Below the pieces are notes generated by a model. It was given only the letters and a program-made list of their open reading frames with translations. It was not told where the DNA came from and ran no database searches. Below, one piece after another: positions 14,850 to 22,565 of a DNA stretch of 24,094 nucleotides. Positions within the stretch are counted from its first letter, which is position 1. Each line of letters starts with the position of its first letter. The position numbers were made by a program, and so were the translations under genes. The stretch lies in assembly GCA_900543055.1 (NCBI GenBank), contig UQQI01000023.1, positions 1-24,094 on the forward strand, written 5' to 3'. The stretch is from an uncultured Mollicutes bacterium. Lineage in GTDB: Bacteria > Bacillota_I > Bacilli_A > RF39 > UBA660.

Positions 14850-16871
14850 ATGAAAAAAGTAGGAAGTAGAGGTTTTTCTCTAATAGAGTTATTAGCAGTT
14901 GTTGTTATTTTAGGAGTTTTATCTGCTGTTGGAATAGGTACTTATTCTAGAATTGTTACTAAATCAAAATTAGAGGCTTATTTAGATGTAGTTAAACTTC
15001 AGGCAAAAGAAGCGTCAAAGTTAGTTAATGCGGGTGACTATTATGCAGATGACGATAATACAGTGTATTACTTTGATTATAAGATTTTTGATGATGATAA
15101 AAGTATGCAAAGCCCTTTTGGAAAATGGATTAATGCTTATGTTGCAGTTGTATTTGATGGGGATAAATATTACTATTATTGGATAGGAGTAGATGATGCT
15201 GGATGGAGAATAGATTTGAAAAAGCAAGTTAATAAACTTACTATAAAAGATATATATCATTCTAGTTCTAAAAACATAAGACCTGGAAATAGTATTGGTG
15301 GACGAGATCAAACTGTTATTTATGAAGATGGAAAAGATGAAAAAGTTGATGAAGTATCTAATGATGTTACATCAGTTGAGGCAAAAAAGTGTTTTAAATT
15401 TAAAAAAATAAATGGAGGTAGTGAATACTCTATTACTGATTATGATGCTTCATGTGGATCTATTGTTAATATACCTTCTAGTATAGATGGAAAAATAGTT
15501 AGTATAATTGATGAGAACGCATTTAGAAATAAAGGTATTACTGATGTATCATTATATAATGGTATTAAAGAAATCAAGAATGGAGCTTTTCAAAACAATA
15601 AAATTACTAATCTTAGACTTACAAAGTCAATTCATACAATAGGAGATTTTGCTTTTCAAAGTAATCAATTAAAAACAGTTGTATTTCCAGAAGGACTTAA
15701 ATATATTAATCAATGGGCATTTTCTTATAATAAATTAGTTGATATTAGTTTTTCTAAATCATTAGTTTCTATTGGCTATTATGCTTTTTATGGTAATTTG
15801 TTATCTTCAATTGATTTAAATTCCAGTCCAACTGTTGGAGGAGCAGCGTTTTCAAATAATAGGATGAGTTCAAGTGAAGCATTAATCTATAAATATGATT
15901 CACGTTTAGGAAAGACTGACTATTCTACAATAATAGGTTATGGTGGAGAAGATAAGAATGTGGTTATTCCAGAAGAAGTAAATGGCGTTAAAGTAACAAC
16001 TATTGCGGCAAATGCTTTTGCTTCATGTGGTTTAACTAGTATTGTGATACCAGATTCTGTTACATCTATTGGAGGAGCGGCATTTTATAGTAATTCTCTT
16101 ACTGAAATAAAACTTCCAAAAAACTTAAAGTATATAGGTGGAGATTCATTTAGAGGAAATAGATTAAGGAAGATTGATATTCCAAAGTCTGTAACAACTA
16201 TTAGTCCAAGTGCTTTTGTAGACAACGCTTGTCCTAAAGGAGAAGATATAATTTATGCAAGAAGAGATGATGGGTCAATTGATTATTCTACGATTGTATC
16301 TGGTTGCAGTGGTTCAAAGTCTAACAGATCACTTGTAATTCCAGCAAGCAAAAACGGTGTTAAATTAAAATTAATAAAAAGTTATGCTTTTTCTTGTTCT
16401 GGATATACGTCTATTACTCTTCCAAACTTATCTGAAACAGACGGACTAACAATTGAGACGAATGCTTTTTCACATAATTCTATACCATTAAGCAGTGATT
16501 CTAGATGGGTTTATAGAATACAAAATGGAAAATATAATTATAGTGTACTTGACAGTTACGCAGGAGTTAAACCTGGAGGTACACTTTCAATTCCAGAAAA
16601 GTCGCACGATGTAAATTTAACGCATATTTATGCTACGTTTCAGTGGCAATCATATTCTACTATAGTTATTCCAAAATATGTTACAACTATTGGTAATGGT
16701 GTATTAGGTAAATCAAACAATAATAATGTTAATTTTACAAAAGTTATTAACAAAACTGGAAGAAGTTTTGATTGGTACAATATTACATATTCAAATCATA
16801 CTAATACTGGTAATTTTACTACTGGAGTTGTTTCACATCAATCAGGAAATATTACTATAGACGATAAATAA
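14850..16871 (+). CDS. Type IV prepilin-like protein fused to BspA-like leucine-rich repeats
   Basis: A surface protein of 673 residues. The N terminus is a class III signal: MKKVGSRG, then FSLIELLAVVVILGVL, with cleavage expected between Gly8 and Phe9 and the conserved Glu at +5 of the mature protein. Hydrophobic helix about 9-30. Residues 30-110 resemble a small pseudopilin domain. From about 180 to 600 there are about 12 BspA-type (LRR_5) repeats marked by xAFxxN and IPxxVxxIG, grouped in four larger units each opening with a Tyr-rich motif and YSxIxxY. The tail ends with GRSFDWYNIT, perhaps a cap. Prepilin peptidase and a pilus motor are not in this window, so processing is assumed. LRR_5 domains often bind host or neighbour-cell surfaces; that role here is inference. 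Single-gene unit with its own promoter and terminator. Confidence 0.85.
   Translation: MKKVGSRGFSLIELLAVVVILGVLSAVGIGTYSRIVTKSKLEAYLDVVKLQAKEASKLVNAGDYYADDDNTVYYFDYKIFDDDKSMQSPFGKWINAYVAVVFDGDKYYYYWIGVDDAGWRIDLKKQVNKLTIKDIYHSSSKNIRPGNSIGGRDQTVIYEDGKDEKVDEVSNDVTSVEAKKCFKFKKINGGSEYSITDYDASCGSIVNIPSSIDGKIVSIIDENAFRNKGITDVSLYNGIKEIKNGAFQNNKITNLRLTKSIHTIGDFAFQSNQLKTVVFPEGLKYINQWAFSYNKLVDISFSKSLVSIGYYAFYGNLLSSIDLNSSPTVGGAAFSNNRMSSSEALIYKYDSRLGKTDYSTIIGYGGEDKNVVIPEEVNGVKVTTIAANAFASCGLTSIVIPDSVTSIGGAAFYSNSLTEIKLPKNLKYIGGDSFRGNRLRKIDIPKSVTTISPSAFVDNACPKGEDIIYARRDDGSIDYSTIVSGCSGSKSNRSLVIPASKNGVKLKLIKSYAFSCSGYTSITLPNLSETDGLTIETNAFSHNSIPLSSDSRWVYRIQNGKYNYSVLDSYAGVKPGGTLSIPEKSHDVNLTHIYATFQWQSYSTIVIPKYVTTIGNGVLGKSNNNNVNFTKVINKTGRSFDWYNITYSNHTNTGNFTTGVVSHQSGNITIDDK
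15390..16660 (+). repeat. Four protein-coding super-repeats within the pilin-LRR gene
   Basis: Four copies of one pattern start near 15390, 15879, 16244 and 16503: a Tyr/Phe-rich strand, then YSxI (EYSIT, DYSTI, DYSTI, NYSVL), a Gly/Cys/Ser turn, an IP motif (VNIPS, VVIPE, LVIPA, LSIPE), xGxxVxxI and AF. Single LRR_5 units fill the space between copies, more in the first two than in the last two. The copies have diverged at DNA level, so they are old duplications. Confidence 0.65.
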
Positions 16872-16900
16872 TAAATTTTATAAAAACAATAAAAAATATT

Positions 16901-16927
16901 AAAAGGAAGGAATACTTTCCTTTTTTA
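16901..16927 (+). terminator. Intrinsic terminator after the pilin-LRR gene
   Basis: AAAAGGAA pairs with TTCCTTTT around an 8-base loop, followed by TT and more T-rich sequence. Confidence 0.8.
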
Positions 16928-16943
16928 TTTGATATTTTTCTAA

Positions 16944-16962
16944 TATAATAGTAAACTATAAT
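16944..16962 (+). promoter_or_regulatory. Possible -10 elements of the AMP-forming ligase gene
   Basis: Two TATAAT copies lie at 16944-16949 and 16957-16962. TTGATA at 16929-16934 is 9 bases from the first and 22 from the second, so neither pair has normal spacing. One of them probably serves the gene at 16993. Confidence 0.35.
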
Positions 16963-16992
16963 ATAGTTAAAGTAGGTTATGGAGGGATTATT

Positions 16993-18741
16993 ATGATGCC
17001 TATAAGAGATTTCTTTACTAAATTGTTTAAGAAAACTGATAAAGATAAACCATGGCTTGAATATTATTCAAGAGAAGAAAAAAGTATTAAATTTACTGAT
17101 AAATCAATTTATGATTTTATGATTGACAGTGTTGGCGGAGATAGAGATTTTATTGCATTAAATTATTTTGGTAATAGATTTAGTTATAATGAATTTTTTT
17201 CAAATATAGATTTATGTGCAAGAAGTCTTAGAGAGTATGGCGTACGTCCTGGAGATATTGTAACTATATGTTGCCCTAATATGCCGGAGGCAATTTATGC
17301 TTTTTATGCGTGCAATAAGATTGGGGCAATTGCTGATATGGTTCATCCGTTATCGAGTGATGATCAAATTGAAAATTATTTGAATAACTCTAAATCAAGA
17401 ATTTTAATATTAGTTGATTTTGATTATGAAAAGTTTTGTGATGTTATTCCAAATACTAAAGTATATAAAACAATATTAGTTAGTCCTAAAGAGTCTATGC
17501 CACTTGGTCTTACTGTTGGCTATACTCTTACTAGAAGTCTTACTATGAAAAAGCCTAAGGCAGGAGATAGTAGGTATATAACTTGGAGAGAATTTATGAC
17601 AAGAGGTCTTAGAAACCATGAAAATTATCATGCTAATATGAAAAAAGATGACCCTGCAGTTATTCTTCATAGTGGAGGTACGACTGGTACTCCTAAGGGA
17701 ATTGTATTATCAAATTATAATTTTAATGCTGAGTCACAACAAGCAGCTGTTAATGTAATTGATGTTAGACCAAAAGATAAGATAGTGACTATTCTTCCAA
17801 TATTTCATGGATTTGGTTTATGTGTTTGTGTTCACACCCCAATCTGTTTAAGAGTTGAGACAATTTTAATGCCTGAATATGATGGTAATAGATTTTATAA
17901 GATTTGGAAGAATGATAAACCTCATGTAATTCTTGGAGTTCCAACTCTTTGGGAAGGAATGATGAGTAATAAGAAGTTTAATGATATTGATATGAGTCAA
18001 TTAAAATATATTATTTCTGGAGGAGATTATTTAACTATTTCTCAAGAAGAAAGAATAAATGAATTTTTACATAAACATGGTGCTCATATAAATATTGGTA
18101 AGGGTTATGGTATGACTGAGTCAGTTGCTGCTACTTGTTATACATTTCCAGGTACAAATGAGGCTGGAAGTATTGGTATTCCAATGGTTGGTAATACTTA
18201 TAAGATATGTGATCCTGAGACTCATGAAGAACTACCAATTGGTGAAGAAGGAGAAATATGTGTTAATGGTCCAACTGTTATGCTTGGATATTTAAATAAT
18301 AAAGAAGAAACTAAAAAAGTATTAATAAAACATAAAGATGGTAAAAAATATTTACATACTGGAGATATTGGTTATATTGCTCCTAATGGAATAGTTTTCT
18401 ATACTCAAAGATTAAAAAGAATGATTATTGTTTCTGGATTTAACGTATACCCAAGTCAAATAGAAGAAGTAATTGCTAAACATAATTTAGTAGACAAAGT
18501 ATGTGTAATTGGAATACCACATAAATATAAGATGCATGTTCCAAAAGCATTTATAGTTTTAAAAAATGGTATAACACCAACTCCTAAAATAAAGAAAGAA
18601 ATTGTAGACTTATGCAAGGACAGCTTATCAGTTTATTCACTTCCAAAATATTATGAATTTAGAGAAGAATTACCAAAAACACTATATGGTAAAATTAATT
18701 ATAAAGAATTAGAAAAAGAGGAAGAAAATAAGGAAAAGTAA
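16993..18741 (+). CDS. AMP-forming acyl-CoA synthetase/ligase family enzyme
   Basis: A 582-residue adenylate-forming enzyme (ANL superfamily) that activates a carboxylic acid with ATP and then usually transfers it to CoA. Motifs in order: HSGGTTGTPKG (about 226-236, phosphate-binding), GYGMTES (about 371-377), HTGDIGY (about 454-460, ribose-binding Asp), RLKRMIIVSGFNVYP (hinge, about 472-486), and a C-terminal catalytic Lys in TLYGKINY (about 566). All look complete. The hinge sequence VSGFNVYPSQIEEV is like that of fatty acid-CoA ligases, so a medium or long acyl substrate is favoured; aromatic acids cannot be excluded. There is no membrane segment. GGAGGG lies 6 bases before the ATG at 16993 and 9 before a second ATG at 16996. 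It stands alone between terminators, without other lipid genes. Confidence 0.88.
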   Translation: MMPIRDFFTKLFKKTDKDKPWLEYYSREEKSIKFTDKSIYDFMIDSVGGDRDFIALNYFGNRFSYNEFFSNIDLCARSLREYGVRPGDIVTICCPNMPEAIYAFYACNKIGAIADMVHPLSSDDQIENYLNNSKSRILILVDFDYEKFCDVIPNTKVYKTILVSPKESMPLGLTVGYTLTRSLTMKKPKAGDSRYITWREFMTRGLRNHENYHANMKKDDPAVILHSGGTTGTPKGIVLSNYNFNAESQQAAVNVIDVRPKDKIVTILPIFHGFGLCVCVHTPICLRVETILMPEYDGNRFYKIWKNDKPHVILGVPTLWEGMMSNKKFNDIDMSQLKYIISGGDYLTISQEERINEFLHKHGAHINIGKGYGMTESVAATCYTFPGTNEAGSIGIPMVGNTYKICDPETHEELPIGEEGEICVNGPTVMLGYLNNKEETKKVLIKHKDGKKYLHTGDIGYIAPNGIVFYTQRLKRMIIVSGFNVYPSQIEEVIAKHNLVDKVCVIGIPHKYKMHVPKAFIVLKNGITPTPKIKKEIVDLCKDSLSVYSLPKYYEFREELPKTLYGKINYKELEKEEENKEK

Positions 18742-18751
18742 TCCTCTTTTT
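18713..18751 (+). terminator. Intrinsic terminator overlapping the ligase stop
   Basis: AAAAAGAGGA pairs perfectly with TCCTCTTTTT around a 19-base loop that contains the TAA stop. The T-run is part of the right arm and no further T tract follows, so efficiency may be moderate. Confidence 0.6.
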
Positions 18752-18760
18752 ATATAATGT

Positions 18761-19273
18761 ATGAAAACACTTATAATTGGAAATTTAGGAAGTGGAAAAA
18801 CAACACTAGCAGAAAAGATAAGTAAAATGTATGAAATACCTTTTTTCTCGATAGATAATATTGTTCATGATGATACAAAAGGAGTTAAAAGAACTAATCA
18901 AGAACAAATAGATATTATAAATAAGATAAATAGAGAAAATAAAGATTATATAATAGAAGGAGTTTTAAGAGAAAACTTAGAATTTTTATGTAATTTAGTT
19001 GATACTATAATAATTCTTGATATAGATAAAAAAATATTAAAGAAAAGGATAAAGAAGAGATATTTAAAGCAAAAGATGGGGCTTGATAAAGTAACTTATG
19101 TAGTTAATAAGGATATGCTTAATAAGATGTATGGTTGGATGGAGTGTTATGACTATGAGAGAATGAATAGACTTCATATGAAATATTTTAGAAAAGTTAT
19201 TTTACTTAAGAGTGATTTAGAAATAAAGAAATATTTACTGGCGTTAGAGAAGAATTATTTTAATTATTTTTAG
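18761..19273 (+). CDS. P-loop nucleoside/nucleotide kinase-like protein (FlaR/adenylate-kinase-like)
   Basis: A 170-residue cytoplasmic protein. It begins with a strand and P-loop, MKTLIIGNLGSGKTT (residues 1-15), followed by ISKMYEIPFFSIDNI, where Asp marks the kinase-type substrate loop, then YIIEGVL (Walker-B-like region, about 66-72), TIIILDID and a basic lid KKRIKKRYLKQK (about 100-111). This is the layout of the adenylate-kinase-like proteins often named topology modulation protein FlaR; the substrate is unknown. The start is fixed by the P-loop, yet no Shine-Dalgarno sequence precedes it, and TATAAT ends two bases before the ATG, so a leaderless or near-leaderless message is possible. 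The stop overlaps the AGGAG of the ASCH gene. Confidence 0.78.
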   Translation: MKTLIIGNLGSGKTTLAEKISKMYEIPFFSIDNIVHDDTKGVKRTNQEQIDIINKINRENKDYIIEGVLRENLEFLCNLVDTIIILDIDKKILKKRIKKRYLKQKMGLDKVTYVVNKDMLNKMYGWMECYDYERMNRLHMKYFRKVILLKSDLEIKKYLLALEKNYFNYF

Positions 19274-19284
19274 GAGTTGAGTTT

Positions 19285-19680
19285 ATGAAAGTACTTAGTA
19301 TTAAAGAGCCTTATGCTACTTTGATTTGTAACGGAAAAAAGTTAATTGAAACTCGTAGTTGGAAAACTAATTATAGAGGTGAATTATATATTCATGCTTC
19401 ACTTAGTAAGATTACAAAAGACGTATTAAATAATGAAGAAGTTATGAGAGTATTAGATAATGATTCATTAAATTATGGAATGATTATTTGTAAATGTCGT
19501 TTAGTTGACTGTGTTTATATGGATGAGGAGTTTTTGGAAAATATTAAAGCAAATCATCAAGAATATGTTTGTGGGTATTATTCTCTTGGAAGATATGCTT
19601 GGATACTTGAAGATGTTGTTCCACTTGAATGTAAAATTCCTGCTAAAGGAAAATTAAATATATGGGAGTTTAATTTATAA
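19285..19680 (+). CDS. ASCH domain protein
   Basis: A 131-residue protein made of a single ASCH domain (PUA-like beta barrel). The signs are the opening MKVLSIKEPYATLICNGKK, the signature GKKLIETRSWKTNYRGELYIHAS (about 17-39, split here in reading), CRLVDCV and the ending YAWILEDVV ... GKLNIWEF. ASCH domains are thought to bind RNA or modified nucleosides, and one characterised group hydrolyses N4-acetylcytidine; which applies here is unknown. The gene follows the P-loop kinase by 11 bases with AGGAG eight bases before the ATG, so the two form an operon and may both act on nucleotides. Its last six bases overlap the 3' end of the convergent ZIP gene. Confidence 0.85.
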   Translation: MKVLSIKEPYATLICNGKKLIETRSWKTNYRGELYIHASLSKITKDVLNNEEVMRVLDNDSLNYGMIICKCRLVDCVYMDEEFLENIKANHQEYVCGYYSLGRYAWILEDVVPLECKIPAKGKLNIWEFNL

Positions 19681-20394
19681 CTTAAAATAGAATATACATA
19701 GTAACATTATAATGGAACCAATTATTATTCCTTGTAATGTTATTTTTTTGTTGTTATAAGTAAGAGATTCTTTTATTAATTCACCAAATGATATTTGTAA
19801 CATTATACCTGCTGTTATTGCATAAAGTATTCCTAAATGTGCTCTCCCTATTATATTTTTGAAAAATATAAGAGAAAGTATTCCACCAAATAGTTCTGAT
19901 ATAGCAGAGATTGAAGTTAGAAGAAATGCTTTTTTTCTGCTATTAGTTGCATGAAATATTGGTACAGCAATTGATATGCCTTCTGGTATGTTATGAAGAG
20001 CAATACCAATAGATAAAGTTACTCCTAATTTAAAGTTATTATTAGATGATATAAAAGTAATGATTCCTTCAGGAATATTATGAAGTATTAAAGCAATTAA
20101 TGAAGTTATACCCACTTTATAGAGAGTATTATTTGTTTTTTTACTTATTATTTTATCAATTATAATAGAAATTATTATACCTAGATTTATAAATATTAAT
20201 ACTAATAGTATATTTTTAATGGAGTAAAAGGACTCTATTAGAAGTGAAAAAAAGGATAAAGTAATCATAGTACCAGCAGAAAAAGATAGTGAAAAATTAA
20301 TTATTTTATTTTTATATTTATCACTAATAAATGTTGGAATTATACCAAGCATGGTAGATAATCCTGAAATTGTTGTTATTAATAATGGTATCAT
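19675..20394 (-). CDS. ZIP family metal transporter (ZupT/GufA-like)
   Basis: A 239-residue membrane protein with about eight hydrophobic segments and few charged residues. Two HNIPEG motifs, at residues 105-110 and 134-139, are the metal-site signatures of ZIP helices IV and V; a later SFGEL lies in the last third. ZIP proteins bring Zn or related divalent metals into the cytoplasm. The His-rich loop found in some relatives is missing. The start at 20394 has no Shine-Dalgarno sequence; TAAAAT (20405-20400) lies five bases upstream, which could make the message nearly leaderless. It is divergent from queH and overlaps the convergent ASCH gene by six bases. Confidence 0.9.
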   Translation of the reverse strand: MIPLLITTISGLSTMLGIIPTFISDKYKNKIINFSLSFSAGTMITLSFFSLLIESFYSIKNILLVLIFINLGIIISIIIDKIISKKTNNTLYKVGITSLIALILHNIPEGIITFISSNNNFKLGVTLSIGIALHNIPEGISIAVPIFHATNSRKKAFLLTSISAISELFGGILSLIFFKNIIGRAHLGILYAITAGIMLQISFGELIKESLTYNNKKITLQGIIIGSIIMLLCIFYFKL

Positions 20395-20425
20395 GGTATA
20401 TTTTATTTAAAAAGTTATTAATTTA

Positions 20426-20434
20426 TGATATAAT
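20426..20434 (+). promoter_or_regulatory. Extended -10 promoter of queH
   Basis: TGATATAAT is a perfect extended -10 without a clear -35. Predicted start of transcription is near 20441, 18 bases before the ATG. Confidence 0.6.
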
Positions 20435-20458
20435 TTAGGGCGAAAGTGAAGTGGTATT

Positions 20459-21085
20459 ATGAATTATGATTTAGAAATGTCTAAACAAATGAGTAATTTA
20501 AAAGAGGGAGACAGTTTATTATTACATGCTTGTTGTGCGCCTTGCTCATCAGCTGTTTTAGAACGTTTAGGAAATTTTTTTAATATTACAATTTTTTATT
20601 ATAATCCAAATATTACTGATAAGATGGAATATCAAAAAAGAATAGATGAGATAAAGAGGTTTATTAGTGAATTTAAGACAAAATATCCTATTTCTTTAAT
20701 TGAAGGAAAATATGATCCAGAAAGTTTTTTTGATATTGCTCGTGGACTTGAGAATGAACCAGAACGTGGAAGAAGATGCTATTTATGTTATGAATTAAGA
20801 CTTAGAGAAACTGCAAGGGTTGCTAGTAGTCATGGTTTTCATAATTTTTGTACAACGCTTACTCTTTCTCCTTATAAGAATAGTAAATGGTTAAATGAAA
20901 TTGGAGAAAGACTTGATAATGAGTTTAGTGCTAATTATTTATATAGTGATTTTAAGAAGAAAAATGGTTATAAAAGAAGTATAGAATTATCTAATATTTA
21001 TGATCTTTATAGACAAGATTATTGTGGATGTATTTATTCACTTAGAGATAAAATTAAAAAAGATGAATATAATAATGTAAAGTAG
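20459..21085 (+). CDS. queH: Epoxyqueuosine reductase QueH
   Basis: A 208-residue cytoplasmic enzyme matching the QueH (DUF208) family, which reduces epoxyqueuosine to queuosine in tRNA at position 34 of GUN anticodons. It shows the N-terminal CCAPC (Cys25, 26, 29) in LLHACCAPCSSAVLERL, then YYNPNIT with MEYQKR, GRRCYLCYELRL (Cys107 and 110), FCTTLTLSPYKN and a terminal YCGCIYS (Cys189 and 191). These Cys fit the iron-sulfur and metal sites known in the family. No other queuosine gene is in the window, so salvage or genes elsewhere must supply the precursor. Only a weak GAAGTGG precedes the ATG. A stable hairpin overlaps the stop, and murC follows. Confidence 0.92.
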   Translation: MNYDLEMSKQMSNLKEGDSLLLHACCAPCSSAVLERLGNFFNITIFYYNPNITDKMEYQKRIDEIKRFISEFKTKYPISLIEGKYDPESFFDIARGLENEPERGRRCYLCYELRLRETARVASSHGFHNFCTTLTLSPYKNSKWLNEIGERLDNEFSANYLYSDFKKKNGYKRSIELSNIYDLYRQDYCGCIYSLRDKIKKDEYNNVK

Positions 21086-21103
21086 GGGAGGCTTCCTTTA
21101 CTT
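21080..21103 (+). other. Hairpin overlapping the queH stop codon, no T tract
   Basis: AAGTAGGGGA pairs with TCCTTTACTT (two G-T wobbles) around GGCT. The TAG stop lies in the left arm. Downstream is GGATGGG rather than a T run, so it is not a standard terminator; it may shape the 3' end or decouple queH from murC. Confidence 0.5.
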
Positions 21104-21120
21104 GGATGGGTTATATGTAT

Positions 21121-21126
21121 TATAAT
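21121..21126 (+). promoter_or_regulatory. Possible -10 of murC
   Basis: TATAAT lies 30 bases before the TTG start of murC. The nearest -35-like sequence, TTGGAT at 21102-21107, is only 13 bases away, so the assignment is weak; read-through from queH is also possible. Confidence 0.35.
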
Positions 21127-21150
21127 TTGTATTAAAGGGAAGTGATTAAA

Positions 21151-22485
21151 TTGAAGTATTATTGTATAGGTATTAAGGGTACAGGTATGTCTACTCTTGC
21201 ACAAATATTGTTTGATTTAGGAAATGATGTTTCTGGGTATGATGATGCACAAGCATATAAGTTTACACAAAAAGGTTTAGAAGAACGTGGTATTGAGATA
21301 TTTTATGATCATGAGCATCCAATTGATAGTGATACTATTGTTACTTATAGCGTTGCCTTTAGTGAAGATCATCCAGAACTTGTTAGAGTTAGAAATTTAG
21401 GTTTAAAAGTAAAAAAATATAATGAGTTAATGGGAGACGTTATTAGTATGTTTAAGACTATTGGTGTTTCAGGAACTCATGGTAAAACAACAACTAGTTC
21501 TATTGTTAGGCATATATTAGAAGAAAGCGTTGGTTGCAATTACTTTATAGGAGCAGGAGATGGTTATGCATCACTTGATAATGATTATTTTGTAGTTGAA
21601 AGTGATGAATTTAATAGACATTTTACAGCTTATCATCCAACTTATGCTATTATTACGAATATTGAGAGAGAACATATGGAGTGTTATAAAGATATAGATG
21701 ATATTAGAAACACTTTTGAAATATTTGCTAATAATACATCTAAGTTTATTGTAGCAAATGGTGATAATACAGAAGTACGTAAAATAAATTATAAACCTAA
21801 AGTTATGTTTTATGGATTTGGCTTTAATAATGATGCAGTAATTAAAAATATGAAATTAGACTCAGATGCGTCTCGTTTTGATTTATATATTAAAGAAGAA
21901 TTATATGGAAGTTTTGAAGTACCACTATTTGGAAAACATATGGTAAGTGATGCAGTTGCTGCTATTCTTATATGTCGTCATATTGGAATAGAAAAAGAAG
22001 TTATTTATAATGCTTTAAAAACATTTAAAAATGCTAAGAGAAGATTTGCAATTTCAAGGGTTGGAAGAACAATTATTGTAGATGATTATGCACATCATCC
22101 AACAGAGATTAAAAGTACATTAGAAGCAGTTCGTCAAAGATTTCCTGATAAAAGAGTTGTAGTTGTATTTAAACCAAATACATATTCTAGAACAATTGAC
22201 TTTAAAGATGACTTTATTGATGCTTTAAATGTCGCTGATAAGGCATTCTTAACAGAAATAGATTGCAATAGAGAAAAACAAGAAGATTATCCAGGAGTAA
22301 GTTCTCAAATTATAATTGACGGATTAAGAGATGGTGAATTAATTTCAGAAGAGACAATCGATAAATTAGTTCCAGAACTTGATTCAGTAATTTGTTTTAT
22401 GAGTTGTGCATATATCGATGGATTAGTTAGAGCTTTAGGAGAATTGGAAGATAGGATTTCACAAGAAGAGAAAGAAGAAATGTAA
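21151..22485 (+). CDS. murC: UDP-N-acetylmuramate--L-alanine ligase
   Basis: A 444-residue cytoplasmic Mur ligase that adds L-Ala to UDP-MurNAc with ATP, the first amino acid step of peptidoglycan stem synthesis. It shows the N-terminal nucleotide-binding GIKGTGMSTLA (about 7-17), ATP loop GVSGTHGKTTT (about 105-115), ESDEFNRHF then IITNIEREHMECY in the central domain, which resembles Bacilli-type MurC, and DDYAHHPTEI and KPNTYSRT in the C-terminal domain. The start is taken as TTG at 21151, because AAAGGGAAGTGA ends five bases before it and the family's first strand begins right there; a GTG at 21142 lies inside that ribosome binding site. It is not in a dcw cluster here. A terminator overlaps the stop. 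Confidence 0.93.
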   Translation: MKYYCIGIKGTGMSTLAQILFDLGNDVSGYDDAQAYKFTQKGLEERGIEIFYDHEHPIDSDTIVTYSVAFSEDHPELVRVRNLGLKVKKYNELMGDVISMFKTIGVSGTHGKTTTSSIVRHILEESVGCNYFIGAGDGYASLDNDYFVVESDEFNRHFTAYHPTYAIITNIEREHMECYKDIDDIRNTFEIFANNTSKFIVANGDNTEVRKINYKPKVMFYGFGFNNDAVIKNMKLDSDASRFDLYIKEELYGSFEVPLFGKHMVSDAVAAILICRHIGIEKEVIYNALKTFKNAKRRFAISRVGRTIIVDDYAHHPTEIKSTLEAVRQRFPDKRVVVVFKPNTYSRTIDFKDDFIDALNVADKAFLTEIDCNREKQEDYPGVSSQIIIDGLRDGELISEETIDKLVPELDSVICFMSCAYIDGLVRALGELEDRISQEEKEEM

Positions 22486-22504
22486 AAATTTTCTTCTTTT
22501 TTTA
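22471..22504 (+). terminator. Intrinsic terminator overlapping the murC stop
   Basis: AAAGAAGAAA pairs perfectly with TTTCTTCTTT around a 9-base loop that contains the TAA, followed by a run of Ts. Confidence 0.82.
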
Positions 22505-22513
22505 TAAAAAATG

Positions 22514-22542
22514 TTGTCAAAATATTTTATTAATGATACAAT
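22514..22542 (+). promoter_or_regulatory. Promoter of tRNA-Glu
   Basis: TTGTCA (22514-22519) and TACAAT (22537-22542) are 17 bases apart, and TGA before the -10 adds an extended element. Predicted start is near 22549, 17 bases before the tRNA. Confidence 0.78.
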
Positions 22543-22565
22543 TAATTTGCTTTTGATAGTGAAAT

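Noticed and set aside
21142..21150. GTG start for murC
   Set aside because: It lies inside the ribosome binding site; TTG at 21151 has correct spacing and matches the MurC N terminus.
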